From: Antilocapra americana
Taxonomy: Eukaryota > Chordata > Mammalia > Artiodactyla > Antilocapridae
Direction of reading: 5' to 3'
Length of the DNA stretch: 64,000 bases
Assembly (NCBI GenBank): GCA_007570785.1
Contig: ML660211.1
Span: 1,488,602 to 1,552,601, forward strand
A program made the translations under genes and the position numbers. The notes beneath the pieces are model-generated. The model had not been told where the DNA came from and made no database searches. It saw only the letters and a program-made list of their open reading frames with translations. How positions within the stretch are numbered: the stretch's first letter is position 1; each line of letters starts with the position of its first letter. Shown one piece after another: positions 1-10,699 of this stretch.

Positions 1-52
1 TTGGTGCACCAGCCCCGAGCATCAATCCTGGGCTGGCGATTGATTTCACATA
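1..52 (-). mobile_element. L1 3'UTR fragment (ruminant L1)
   Basis: The window opens inside the 3'UTR of a ruminant L1 read on the minus strand. The wording (ccagccccgagcatcaat followed by the cctgggctgg block) recurs at 22.1, 27.4 and 55.4 kb in L1 copies with clear ORF2 sequence. It is cut by the window edge, so its full extent is unknown. Confidence 0.8.
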
Positions 53-80
53 TTGATTTGAATTTGAAAATATGTATACA

Positions 81-220
81 GTCCACGGAATTCTCAGGCC
101 AGAATACTAGAGTGGGAGTCATTCCCTTCTCCAGGGGATCTTCCCAACCCAGGGACTGAAGCCAGGTCTCCTGCACTGCAGGCAGACTCTCTACCAGCCA
201 GCTGAGCCACCAAGGAAGCC
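81..220 (-). mobile_element. Bov-A2/Bov-tA SINE, partial
   Basis: Reverse-complement Bov SINE: it runs from the gtccacggaattctc block to the tRNA-like head (gagccaccaaggaagcc). The BovB-derived end is missing on the left. It abuts a second SINE in the same orientation, so the two could be one dimeric Bov-A2 array. Confidence 0.85.
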
Positions 221-223
221 TTT

Positions 224-394
224 TAGTCGCTCTGTCGTGTCCAACTCTTTGTGACCCCATGGACTATAGCCCACCAGGCTTCTCTGCCCATGGAATTCTC
301 CAGGCAAGAATACTGGAGTGAGTTGTCATTTCCTTCTGCAAGGAATCTTCCCAACCCAGGGATCAAACCTTGGTCTCCTACATTGCAAGCAGAT
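224..394 (-). mobile_element. Bov-A2 SINE
   Basis: Minus-strand Bov SINE with the typical BovB-derived start (gtcgctctgtcgtgtccaac) and the aagaatactggagtga core. The tRNA-like head is lost after tctcctacattgcaagcag. It lies directly before the L1 3' end at 426. Confidence 0.9.
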
Positions 395-425
395 TTGAGT
401 TTAGCCATTGTTTAATCATTTTTAA

Positions 426-1034
426 ATTCATTTATTCTAAATTGGAGGATAACTGCTTTACTATAGTGCATTGTTTTACAATACAACAAATTCCCACTGG
501 ATATCTAATTTACATATGGTAATGTATATGTTTTCATGCTACTCTCTCAATTTGTCCCACCCTCTCCTTCCCTCATGGTGTTCACAAGTCTGTTCTCTAT
601 GTCCACATCTCCATCATTGTTGTTTAGTCACTAAGTCATGCCCAACTCCTTTCTTGACCCCATGGACTGTATCCCACCAAGCTTCTCTGTCCATGGGATT
701 TCCCAAGCAAGAATACTTGAGTGTGTTGTCATTTACTTCTCCAGGGGAACTTCCCAACCCAGGGATCGAACCCACATGTCCTGAATTGGCAGGTGGACTC
801 CACTGCTGCCCTGCAAATAGGTTCATCAATATCATCTTTCTAGATTTCATATATATGTATTACTATACCATATTTGTTTTTTTCTTTCTTACTTACTTCA
901 CTCTGTATAATAGGCTCTAGGTTCATCTACCTCATTAGAACTGACTTAAGTGCACTTCTTTTTATGGCTGAGTAATATTCCAATGTATATATATGTACTA
1001 TAGCTCTTTATCTATTCAGTGCCAATGAACATGA
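426..1034 (-). mobile_element. L1 3' end, minus strand, with TSD, split by a SINE
   Basis: Older ruminant L1 3'UTR and extreme ORF2 3' end in reverse complement (the block ending atggctgagtaatattcc is the ORF2 C-terminus antisense). Direct repeats tttaatcatttttaa at 411-425 and 1035-1049 are a perfect 15-bp target-site duplication. On the sense strand the site reads TT/AAAAATG, the expected L1 endonuclease target. A Bov SINE (622-812) inserted later into the L1. Strongly 5'-truncated. Confidence 0.85.
622..812 (-). mobile_element. Bov-A2 SINE nested in L1
   Basis: Minus-strand Bov SINE (gtttagtcactaagtcatg at the left, gaatacttgagtgtgttgtc core). It interrupts the L1 3' end between the mouse-over blocks at about 620 and 815, so it is younger than that L1. 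The tRNA-like head is degenerate. Confidence 0.88.
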
Positions 1035-1049
1035 TTTAATCATTTTTAA

Positions 1050-1499
1050 CAGTGCACAAAAACACATTCAAAGCACTTTATTTTGAAAGCTTCTCTCTAA
1101 TAGGTATCAAGGAGCCAAAATAACTTCTCCCTAAATATGCATTTTTAAAACTCTACTTATTTTGAAGTTATTTAGTATTTTCATACAAGCTATGACAGGT
1201 TATCAAACCACTTCAGATATTACGTAGGTGCCGATTTTGTAATTATATCATAACCAAAATACTTTCAGGAAATTAAGAAAAAAAAGGACAATGGTGATAA
1301 ACTTTAAATTGAGAAATATTTAATACAAAGGGCTTTTTTTGGTAAGTTGATGTCAACTCATCACTATTGTTAATTTAGGGGAACTGTATTATTAAAAATT
1401 TGAGAAGTTGTTTGACAAAAAGGAAATATATATGGGAGCACACAAGCACATGAAAAGCTCAGAATGAAAACTTCAGTTTAACTGACCAAGAAAACAAAA
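1050..1499. other. No recognised feature
   Basis: AT-rich sequence after the L1 target site. I see no open frame with protein-like features and no repeat family I can name. Confidence 0.5.
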
Positions 1500-2450
1500 C
1501 CTGATCAGATTCAAAGGTGATCTAAGCAGAAGAGTGGCCTTCAGCCCACAGCCCTGAAAGGCTGATCACCAGCAGACTGTACCTAAAAGACCTCTCACAG
1601 GCAGAATAAAGACATGGAACACAAAGCTTATATACGGGATCTGAGAAGTAACATGAGCGAAGAGACAAGGAATCGGTAAGTATGTGGATAAATCTGCATA
1701 ACAAATTGTCTGGATAATACAACAGTGGGAATCCCTGATGAGTAGGATTAAAAACAAAAACTAGAAAAAATTTAAAACAAACCTAAATAGAATATACACC
1801 AGAGAAGAAAGATCTGAGTTAAAGTGTTATATATATATATATATATACATATATGTATATATATATATATGTAGACCTTTATTTGAGGGCTGATTTTAGG
1901 GTAAATATTATAAGAATAGGAAAAGAGTAGATAAATTAATATTCTGATTGTAGAGAAACACAATGAGAAAAAATTATCTTAAGATGGCAAAAAAAGGAGA
2001 GAAAATTGGAAGGACAAATAAACTATTCTATTTCAGAATGGAAAAAGACTTGAAATGTTAACCAAAAAAGTTGATTTATACACAAATATACTTAAATAAT
2101 CATTATCAGATATAAAATATATATATATAGTGATAGCTGCTGAAATAACCAATAAAATACAATCTTAAATATGAGTAAGCTTAATAATACATTATGAAGT
2201 ATAGAAAGCAAAAGTTGACAGAACCACAATAAAAAAACACAGACTCATTTTCCTCATAATGACAGACAAACATATACTGCTCAACAATAATGAGTTACAC
2301 AAACCAAAAGAGGAAAGATATAAAAGAAAAGATCAACTTAATTTATAAGCTTTATGAAATGCATAAGCATATAAATATATAGCTATATATTTATGTATCA
2401 GTGCAATGTAAAAAAAAAAGACTGTTTTCTAATAAAATATATTTCAAGTG
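1500..2450 (+). mobile_element. Probable ancient L1 (L1M-type), degraded
   Basis: The order of loosely matching blocks (a 5' region around 1600-1750, then an ORF2-like stretch near 2190-2300 with aagcaaaagttgacagaac) resembles old mammalian L1 in sense orientation. There is no open frame. It contains a (TA)n tract. Judged from memory of L1 consensus wording, so only moderate confidence; RepeatMasker would settle it. Confidence 0.4.
1828..1871. repeat. (TA)n microsatellite, imperfect
   Basis: Alternating TA tract of about 44 bp interrupted by single C and G changes (acat, atgt). Likely length-variable. Confidence 0.95.
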
Positions 2451-2465
2451 CATACACATAAAATA

Positions 2466-2676
2466 GGTCTTCCCAGGTGGCTCAGCAGTAAAGAATTCAC
2501 CTGCCAGCGAAGGAGATGTGGGTTGGGAAGATCCCTAGGTTGGGAAGATCCCATGGAGAAAGAAATGGCAACCCACTCTGGTACTCTTGCCTGGAAAATC
2601 CATGGACAGAGGAGCCTGGTAAGCTACAGATGATGGATTCACAAAAGAGTCAGACACAACTGAGCAACTAAACAAC
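2466..2676 (+). mobile_element. Bov-tA SINE
   Basis: Sense Bov-tA: tRNA-like head ggtcttcccaggtggctcag, then gagaaagaaatggcaaccca and the BovB-derived tail agagtcagacacaactgag. A local duplication (ggttgggaagatcc occurs twice near 2520-2550) lengthens the middle. Confidence 0.92.
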
Positions 2677-2872
2677 ACCATCACATATAAAATATTGCCA
2701 AAAATAGTTGAAATATTCAATTTTTTAAAGTCAACTATTTTTAATATCAAGCATTCTCTGACATCAAGGCAATTTTGTGATGTCACTAACAAAAAAATAA
2801 TGAAGTATATATGTTTACAAAGTGAGACATTCACTTCTAACTCATGGTTCAAAGGAAAATTTGTAAGGATAA

Positions 2873-3220
2873 TGCTATGGACTGAACTAAATCCCCCAGA
2901 ATTCATATGTTGAAATCCTAACCCACAATGTGGCACAACTGGAAGACCAAGGCCTCTGGAGAAGAATAAAGTTTAGAAAAAGTCATGAAGGCCTGGCTCT
3001 CATGATGGACTAGAGAGAAGGGAATTTGTTCTTCTCTCTCTGCCTGGTGAGAACACAGCTCTGAGATGGTAGACAAGAAAGAAGTCCTCACCAGAAAGCG
3101 ACCACGCTGACGACCTTACCTCAGGCTTTCAGTCTCCACACTATGACAAAGTAAATTTCTGTCAGCAAAGTTCAGTTTAACCCTCTCAGTCTATGATATT
3201 TGGCAGGCCAAGCAAATGAA
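2873..3220 (+). mobile_element. MLT1-like solo LTR (ERVL-MaLR)
   Basis: Starts tgctatggactgaact and runs through attcatatgttgaaatccta, a gtcatgaaggcc block, a ctcaccagaa block and a terminal aaatttctgtcagc block. That is the block order of MLT1-class MaLR LTRs of about 350-400 bp. No internal retroviral sequence adjoins it. The exact subfamily is not determined. Confidence 0.72.
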
Positions 3221-3222
3221 GA

Positions 3223-4121
3223 TATTTAGAAAACATTCAGAACTGAATGATAAAATCCTACATACTGAAACATTTGAGATGCAGGTAAGGAAATGGTCAG
3301 GGAAATTAACTGTCCTAAACATTTAGATTCTATTTGAAAGGTTGAATTAATGAGCAATGCATTCATATTGAGAATTGAGAATAGGACGCCTTCAGAAAAA
3401 AAAATGTTACAAATAATATTAGAAGTCAAAGCAGGACATTAGAAAGATGCTAGAAGGTTAAACAAAAAAGTTTTATTGTAAATGATAGGGTGCAATAACT
3501 TAAATAGATAGATAGATAAAATACACAAATTCCTAGAAACAGTAACTCACCATCAGGAGATGAGAAGGGAGGAGAGAGGCCAGGATAACTGTTACTTCCT
3601 CCACAACTCCTGTCTTCTGTCCTGCCAGACACTGGTCCCTGGGCACCCTGCTTTTCTCTGACCACAGCTGCTGCCAGGCCATCACCTCCTGTGGCTGGAG
3701 CTATGGTTACAGTTTTCTCCAGGATTCTACATTTTCTCCAAGCCTAGGGCTAGAACTGCTCTCTGCTCTGCTAACTCTAGAGTGCTCTACTGTGACTAGG
3801 TGATTTTCTTGTCCCCAACTTTTCAATTAGTACCTTCATCAAATTTCCTTCATTTTCCCACTTAAGTGAACCATTTGTTTCCTGTAAGACTGTAAATGAC
3901 AAAGTGTTTTAACACTAACTTTTCTTTCACATGAGCTTTTCTCTGCCCTAGGACTAAAGGGATACTTGGGGCTCAGAATATCCAAGAATTGTCCTGTTGT
4001 GAATTAAATTCCATCATCAAAAGAATTAAATCTCTGAGTAAAGGTTTTAAGGAAATATTTTAGCACAGATATTATGGCACGTAATTAATATGAGATAAAA
4101 TGTATGATCAGGAAAAAGGTG
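3223..4121. other. No gene seen; short (ATAG)n
   Basis: Unique-looking DNA. It contains a short (ATAG)4 run near 3504-3519. No open frame or repeat family is convincing. Confidence 0.5.
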
Positions 4122-4245
4122 AATTTAAACATGCATTTCCCTGGAGAAGGAAATGGCAATGCACTCCAGTATTCTTGCCTGGAAAATTCTAGGAACAGAG
4201 GAGCCTAGTGGGCTACATGGGATCGCAAAAATGCCTGTTTAAATT
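4122..4245. repeat. Inverted repeats flanking a SINE core
   Basis: aatttaaacatgcat at 4122-4136 is the reverse complement of atgcctgtttaaatt at 4231-4245 with one mismatch. The arms enclose only the middle of a Bov SINE (4137-4230), with no matching direct repeat. Confidence 0.7.
4137..4230 (+). mobile_element. Bov-A SINE core only
   Basis: Contains the BovB-derived middle (ctggagaaggaaatggcaat through cagaggagcctagtgggc). It lacks both the tRNA-like head and the final cgacactgagc-type tail. Missing both ends is unusual for a simple 5'-truncated insertion. Confidence 0.85.
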
Positions 4246-4269
4246 TCTTTACCCAGATATATTATAATT

Positions 4270-4674
4270 CAAGAATGAGACAAAAAGATACTCAGTGTCA
4301 CTAATAATTAGAGGAATGTAAATTAAAACTACAAGGAAGTATCACCTCACACTGGTCAGAATGGCCAGCATCAAAAAATCTACAAATAATAAATGCTAGA
4401 GAGGATGTGGAGAAAAGAGAACCAACCAACCCTCATGGTAGAAATGTAAATTGGTACAGCCACTATGGAGAACAGTATTGAGGGTCCTTAAAGAACAAAA
4501 CATAGAACTACCACATAATCCAGCAGCCCCACTCCTAGGCATATACCCAGAGAAAACCACAATTCAAAAAGATAAATGTGCCTGATGTTCACCGCAGCAC
4601 TGTTTACTATAGCCAGGACATGGAAGGACCTAAATGTCCACCAATACAGGAGTGGATAAAGAAGATGTGGCACG
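4270..4674 (+). mobile_element. Old L1 ORF2 3' region, left half
   Basis: Degraded sense L1 ORF2: blocks matching the region before and through the C-terminus, ending at the ...WIKKMWH-like segment (gagtggataaagaagatgtgg). The element resumes at 5411 after a younger L1. Many substitutions and stops show it is much older than its insert. Confidence 0.8.
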
Positions 4675-4991
4675 CATATGACCCAGCAATCCCACTGCTG
4701 GGCATATACACCGAGGAAACCAGAATTGAAAGAGGCACATGTACCCCAATGTTCATCGCTGCATTGTTTACAATAGCTAAGACATGGAAACAACCTAGAT
4801 GCCCATCAACTGACGAATGGATAAGAAAGCTGTGGTACATATACACAATGGAATATTACTCAGCATTAAAAAAAAATTCATTTGAAGCAATTCTACTCAG
4901 ATGGACGAAACTGGAGCCCATTATCCAGAGTGAAGTAAGCCAGAAGCAAAAACAACAATACAGTATATTAACGCATATATATGGAATTTAG
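4578..4991 (+). pseudogene. Chimeric L1 ORF2 C-terminus (old L1 fused to young L1)
   Basis: A 137-codon open frame in which about 32 residues from the old host L1 (…MEGPKCPPIQEWIKKMWH) run in frame into the younger insert ([14 protein letters not shown]…, [19 protein letters not shown]). The C-terminal motif is therefore partly repeated inside one frame. It has no start context, endonuclease or reverse-transcriptase domain. The fusion follows from the insertion phase and need not be functional. Confidence 0.85.
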
Positions 4992-5410
4992 AAAGACGGT
5001 AACAAGAACCCAACATACGAGACAGCAAAAGGAACGCAAATGTATAGAATAGACTCGTGGTCTTTGTGGATGAGGGTAAGGGTGGGATGATATGGGAGAA
5101 GGGCATTGAAGCATGTTAATTGTCATGTGTCTAATCAATCGCCAGCCCAGGATTGATGCTCGGGGCTGGTGCAGCGAGATTTCCCGGGAGGGGGGGAAGA
5201 GGGAGGGGGGTTCTAACACACATGTCAACACCCTAATCTTAAGAGGAAAGGAGGTTCTAAAACCCACGGAAGGGTTGGAATGGTACCAAAGGGAAAAGAG
5301 CAGTATTTACACATCAAAGTTTTGTTCTATCATTTTTTAAATCTATCATTTTGTAAACCCATGGTGATATCATGACAATGTATGGCAAAAACAATTAAAA
5401 AAAAAAAAAA
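4675..5410 (+). mobile_element. Younger L1 3' end, nested, with TSD
   Basis: Sense L1 starting at catatgacccagcaatccc in the ORF2 C-terminus, followed by the 3'UTR and a poly(A) tail at about 5397-5410. It is flanked by gaagatgtggcacg at 4661-4674 and again at 5411-5424, with aaa before both, so the duplication is 14-17 bp. It landed inside the homologous region of an older L1. Its 3'UTR purine-rich tract is disrupted by a 138-bp insertion at 5215-5352. Confidence 0.92.
5215..5352 (+). repeat. Templated insertion in L1 3'UTR (copy of 8097-8225)
   Basis: Positions 5215-5343 are identical over 129 bp to 8097-8225, same orientation. The next nine bases complete a repeat of ctatcatttt (5343-5352), which also lies inside the copy. 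Other L1 3'UTRs here (for example at 55.3 kb) have only G-rich L1 sequence at this point, so this block is foreign to L1. The flanks at 8.1 kb are not L1, pointing to 8097-8225 as donor. Confidence 0.9.
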
Positions 5411-5858
5411 GAAGATGTGGCACGTACATACAATGGAATATTACTCAGCTACAGAGAAGAACTAAATAATGCCATCTGCAGCAACATGAATCTACCTAGA
5501 GATTGTTGTACTAAGTTAGAGAAAGACAAACATCATATGATATTGCTTATATGTAGTATCTAAAAAAAATGGTACTTATTTACAAAACAGAAATAATGCA
5601 GACATAGAAAAGAAACTTTCCATAAGGAAAGCGAAGGGATAAATTGGGAAACTGGGACTGACATACACACACTACTGCGTATAAAACAGATAACTAATAA
5701 GGACCTATGGTATAGCACGGGGAACTCTACTCAATGTTCTCTAATAACCTACATGGGAAAAGAACCTAAAACGAGTGGATACACATATATGTAAAACTGA
5801 CTCACTTTACTATACACCTGAAACTAACATAGCATTGTATATCAACTATATTTCAATA
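5411..5858 (+). mobile_element. Old L1 ORF2 end and 3'UTR, right half
   Basis: Continues the host L1 after the younger insertion: acaatggaatattactcagc (ORF2 C-terminus), then an old 3'UTR with ggacctatggtatagcac and ctgaaactaacatagc. The end is interrupted by a Bov-tA; the last piece (ccaataaaaat) follows at about 6072. Confidence 0.8.
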
Positions 5859-6067
5859 GACCCCTAGTGGCTCAGGTGGTAAAGTATCTGCCTGCAATGC
5901 GGGAGACCCAGGTTAGATCCCTGAGTTGGGAAGATCTCCCGGAGAAGGGAATGTCTACCCACTCCAGTAATCTTGCCTGGAGAATTCCCGGGACAGAGGA
6001 GCCTGGTATGCTATAGAGTCCATGGGATTGCGAAGAGGCAGACATGACTGAGCAACTAACACACACA
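5859..6067 (+). mobile_element. Bov-tA SINE near an L1 3' terminus
   Basis: Sense Bov-tA from gacccctagtggctcagg to actgagcaactaacacac, with a short CA tail. It sits just before the terminal A-rich tail of the old L1, whose last bases continue after it. Confidence 0.9.
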
Positions 6068-7267
6068 CATACTCCAATAAAAATATTTTTAAAGGAATAA
6101 GATTATAATAAAGCATGATTAGGAAAAACTTGAGAGTTTACCAGCCACCAATATGTTCTGAAGAAAACAGTAAAGGCTGGACTTTGATAGGAAGGAAATT
6201 GAACCAGGAAGAAGAAAGTGGGATGCAGAAGACAATGGAGCACTAGGAAATGGTAAGCCTGTTGATACAAGTATGTAACTGGTAACTGTATAAGAAATGA
6301 GAAATGATTTCATATTTTAAAATGAAGTAGAATTAAAATACTCAATAAAAACAGTGTGAAAGATGGGGAGGGAGTTTGGAATGTAAGTATTCTAAACACT
6401 CTCGAATTGCTGAGATGAGGATGAAGACTGTGATGTATGGTACATTTTGTTAAGTCGAGGATACAGGCTCAAGTTTTAAGGAGAAACACCAAAATCAATT
6501 ACTTTCAAACCACTAGAACAGTACAATAGGGAAAAGATGTATGTGGAAAACCTAATTACTCCACTAAAATGCAGGGAAGAATTTTTCTGAAAGAATAAAA
6601 AGCACAGCTAAGGAAAAAAAGCATGGTTAAGATTATACAGTAAGACCAAGAAATAAATCTGCAAACACACTAAATTTAAATAGATTAAATTTCCGCTGGA
6701 ATGACACAGATGTTCCAGATTCATAATAAGTAATCTATTCACATCCTATATGCAAAAAAATAAGTCAAAAAATTTGAAAGTGAAGTAATGGAAAAAAAAA
6801 TACATGTATCTGTTATCACATAGTCCCTCTGTGCCTATACATATGGGTGTCTCAAGACATGCAAAACATGAATGTATAAAACTAAGAAAATCAGGCAACC
6901 TTGGCTTCTTAATGCTAGGCAGGGTCCCAGAACTAAGGTCAGGCAAAGGCTACAGCCGACAAGGTAAGACACAGGGAGCTACACATCCCTGCTCTAGGGA
7001 TTGTCAACACAGAGTCACTGTCCAGGGCAATCCACTGACCTGCCAGAGACTAGCATGCTGAAGTCATCCAATTAACACTAGTTCTCATTTCCCTTCCCTT
7101 TTAAGATAGACAGTAAGGTATAGAAGCTCATTTTTCCATACATGGAAACAGCTTGAATATATAATCCTATCATGATTTCAAGACAAGTCTAAACGGAACT
7201 CATCTTTTGCCCTTAATTCTGGAGGAAAGGAGATAACTGTCCTCTTATTAAGATGAAGCTAAACTCA
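6068..7267. other. No gene; possible L1 remnant near 6.6-6.75 kb
   Basis: AT-rich DNA. Around 6660-6720 the wording (cactaaatttaaatagatta) resembles an ORF2 segment of old L1 on the plus strand, but it is too short to be sure. No other feature is recognised. Confidence 0.4.
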
Positions 7268-7416
7268 TGCCACAGCTGTTTTAACAATCTGCAGACTCCT
7301 GACCACCACCCCAGAGATGCTGGTCCAGTCCACCTCAGGGTTGGCCCAGAATAGATGCAACCAACACCCCGAGATGATTCTAATGGGAGTTGTCTACTCA
7401 CACTTCTAAGAAACAC
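7268..7416 (+). mobile_element. MER5-like hAT DNA transposon remnant
   Basis: Block order (accaccaccccagagatgct, a gggttggcccagaat block, gagatgattctaatggg, then ttctaagaaacact at the end) resembles the non-autonomous MER5/Charlie family. Termini are degraded and I find no 8-bp target duplication. Confidence 0.5.
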
Positions 7417-8096
7417 TAACTCAAAGGACTGACTCCGGAGGCTGACAAGTTTGTGGCCCAGATTTCTGACCTCACATCTCTATATAAAGAGAAGGGCCAA
7501 TAACTGCTAGAATAAAGAAGAATGATTGTTGGCATCACATGAGTAAAATTTCACCTCCCTGACCGCATGTTATTAGGGAATATTGATGAACAAAGTAAAA
7601 GAGACAGTGCGGAAACAAGGTCAAAGGAGTTTCTGAAAGACCTGCCTTGCCTATCTCTATAGGTTACAGTCAAGAGTGAGAAAAATAATTTTACTTGACA
7701 CAATATGCAGGCTCAAGGTAGTTTTACCCTTTTACATTTTCATAAAACTCTCTCCAGCCAGAAGTAGTTATAAAAAGAATGTCCTGACTCCTTTTCTTTC
7801 ATCGTCTTATCTTAAAAATGCCATATGGCATGAACTAAGATAATATGTAGGAAGAACTTAAAACTTACCTGCCACAGCAAATGTTACCATTCTCCCTCAA
7901 TCTTTACTTCCCTTCAGAGGAAATGAATTCATTGAAGAGAAGGCTAATTAGAAAATCTAACTTATCAAGCCTTACACTAAAGTCACGCACATCGAAATTG
8001 AGTCCTCCACCAATAACAATGAGGAAAATGATTATTATTAACGTTGTTTACTCCCATAGATTTACTATTTGGAGATATCAGTTTAAATTTTGATTG
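7417..8096. other. No gene recognised
   Basis: Unique-looking DNA. It has a TATA-like string (tatataaaga at 7481) with no supporting promoter context. Confidence 0.45.
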
Positions 8097-8225
8097 AACA
8101 CACATGTCAACACCCTAATCTTAAGAGGAAAGGAGGTTCTAAAACCCACGGAAGGGTTGGAATGGTACCAAAGGGAAAAGAGCAGTATTTACACATCAAA
8201 GTTTTGTTCTATCATTTTTTAAATC
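8097..8225 (+). repeat. Donor copy of 129-bp direct repeat
   Basis: Identical to 5215-5343, same strand, 2.88 kb apart. Both flanks here are ordinary AT-rich unique DNA without L1 sequence, so this is probably the original locus. No known repeat family recognised within it. Confidence 0.9.
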
Positions 8226-9714
8226 AAAAAACTGGGATTGAGAATTTTTAAGATGCTGTGAAAATTGTCTTTGGCTGGACCTAAAAAGAAAAATGGGAAG
8301 TAATTTGGACATTACAGGAAAGTAAAAAGTGTGCAGAAGTTTCCAAAAAGGAAAAAATTGTCAACAGTCTCCTTAGAGGCTGCATGAAGGGAGTATAAAG
8401 GAGAAAACGAAATTATTCAATTGCTGTGGAGGTGACTTTACCAGGAGCTACAGGGATGGAAGGAGGCCTCCCATGAGCAACAAGACATCTTCCTTCATTT
8501 GGAGATAACCTTGTATAGATCTCCATTCCAGGGCCTCCACTTACATCAAATTAGGGAAAGATTATTCCTAATGCTATTACTTAGACAAATACTTTGACTT
8601 TTCACATAAAAGTCAAATTTCAAACTAAATGACTATTATATTCTTCCATGTTTATAACAAGATCACAAAGGACCCATAAGCTTTACTAGATCAAAATTTA
8701 CAAGATTTACAAGTTCTGATGTTGCAATGATGCTACTAATTCAAAAGGGGGGTGGGGAGTGAAACAATAAGAAAGAGATGAACTCCAGAAAATCTACTCT
8801 AAGAAGTAGAAGAGTTACCAGACAGGCTAATAAAATAAACAGCAGAGATTTCATCTTGATATTGTCATGGAAGTCGACTGAAAAGCAGAAATCATGCCCT
8901 TGAGGAGTAAGACTGAGCTCTGTCTTCACTCTCACCTTCCATGCATCACACAGACACACAGTGCTATGTGACCACGAAAGGCATGCGGCAACAGATGATC
9001 ACAGCTGGTCAGACTTCTCAAGGGTCCCAGTTTCAGCTCAACGAGTTACTTCTTTGTAAAACAGTCCTAGGAGCTAATGGGAATAAGAGTCAGTGAGTGA
9101 GAACAGATGACTGAATGGGATGATACCACAACACACAGAAAAGCAAGAACCATTCAAGAGCAGAGGAAAACAGTGAAGGTGAGAGCGCTCCTGCCCAACA
9201 GAGATGCCGGGACCTTCCCCAGGGAGACGTTCTGTTAAAACTGGCCTCTAAGAGCAGAAAGGCATTTTCACAGCTACGAGTAGAAGAGAAAAGGAAGAAC
9301 AGCTCTCCAGTAGAAAGAGGACTGTGAGTGAAGACACAGAGGCAAAAGAACTGGAAGATTTGGAATAGAGAAAGTACGACAGATACAGCAGCAGAGTGTA
9401 GTGTGGAAAAGGTTGAAACCAAATGGTGGCAGCTTCCTGTGCCAACAGGTGGATACACCGAATAAAAACCATAAGAAACATTAAGAATGTTAAGTCAGCA
9501 GCCATGCGTAAGGCAGACTAGGCTGGAGATGGAAATAATGGAAAGATGCAGGTATAGTGATGAAGTAAGAAGGGCCAAGTCCCAGTTTACAGTGAAATTT
9601 GGATAGGAATTATTCAGCAAAATGTCTAAAGATTCAGGAAAAGGCTTCTTTTTTAATGCATTAAATAATTTTTTAAAGACTGCTGCTGGAATCTTCAGTT
9701 TATTTACTTATCCT
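8226..9714. other. No gene recognised
   Basis: About 1.5 kb of unique-looking AT-rich DNA on either side of a slightly GC-richer stretch (9.0-9.5 kb). The two overlapping minus-strand frames of 85-122 codons there lack splice context or any family resemblance. Confidence 0.45.
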
Positions 9715-9726
9715 AAGACCTTGGAA

Positions 9727-9954
9727 TGGGCTTCCCTTGTGGCTTCCCAATGGGCTTCCCTTGCAGCACAGGTGATAAAGAATTCACCTGAAATGAGGGA
9801 GACCTGGGTTCGATCCCTGAGTTGGGAAGATCCCCTGGAGAAGGGAAATGCTACCCACTCCAGTATTCTGGCCTGGAGAATTCCATGTACTGTATAGTCC
9901 ATGCGGTCACATAGATTCGGACACAACTGAGCAACTTTCACTTCACTTTACTTC
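9727..9954 (+). mobile_element. Bov-tA SINE with TSD
   Basis: Sense Bov-tA flanked by perfect 12-bp direct repeats aagaccttggaa at 9715-9726 and 9955-9966. The head is duplicated: tgggcttccctt occurs twice in the first 45 bp, suggesting slippage at the 5' end during or after insertion. Confidence 0.95.
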
Positions 9955-9966
9955 AAGACCTTGGAA

Positions 9967-10699
9967 GCTGGTGAGACTCACAGTTAGTAACTGATTCTAA
10001 TGCATGTTTTGCAGTAAGAAAGATGTCATTCAATATATACACAGACACACACTCACAATCCAACCTCACACCTGCATTTGACACTAGCTCTGTGTACCCA
10101 CATATACTCACGTTTCAGACAACCAGAGAAAGGGGCTATAAACCTGTTCTTTTCATGTCACTTAAAATTCATAGGTATACCTTCAAGAAACCAGTTAAAT
10201 CAGGAAGTATAAGACATTAAAAATGGTCTGATACATCCTGGGATGAAGTGTTTCTAATGCAGCAAGACCCCCGAAGAAGAATAAGACAGCTCAAAATACA
10301 CATTATAAACAGTAAGTTAGTGTGTGATGAATTGATGAGTACAAGGAAAAGACACAGTAGAAGTGGCCCTACTGTCCCTTGGGGTAGACATAATAAAAAA
10401 AGGACTTGCAGCAACACCTAAATGTTGGGTTGTCAAAATCCGGCCTTTTAATTAATGAGCTCATAAATGAGGTTTTTGCCCAGAACACACTATGGCCTAA
10501 CTTAGCAGTGTTCTTGTTTATTTGTTAGGTTGTATAATATGACACTGTGTTGACTTATGGTCTTACTAACTGGTAACATAGTACAAACTACTTTTAAAAA
10601 GACCAAAAAAAGGTTCTAGAAGTTAGTTTTAGAACAAAGTAGAAAAGACAGATATTACTTTAGAATGTACACACAAGAATTAGACTCTCTTTTTTTAAG
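9967..10699. other. No gene recognised
   Basis: AT-rich intergenic DNA without an identifiable repeat or coding feature. Confidence 0.45.

Noticed and set aside
9090..9505. Minus-strand frames of 122 and 85 codons
   Set aside because: They overlap each other in different frames, are rich in Ser/Phe/Leu typical of antisense purine-rich DNA, and lack splice or start context.
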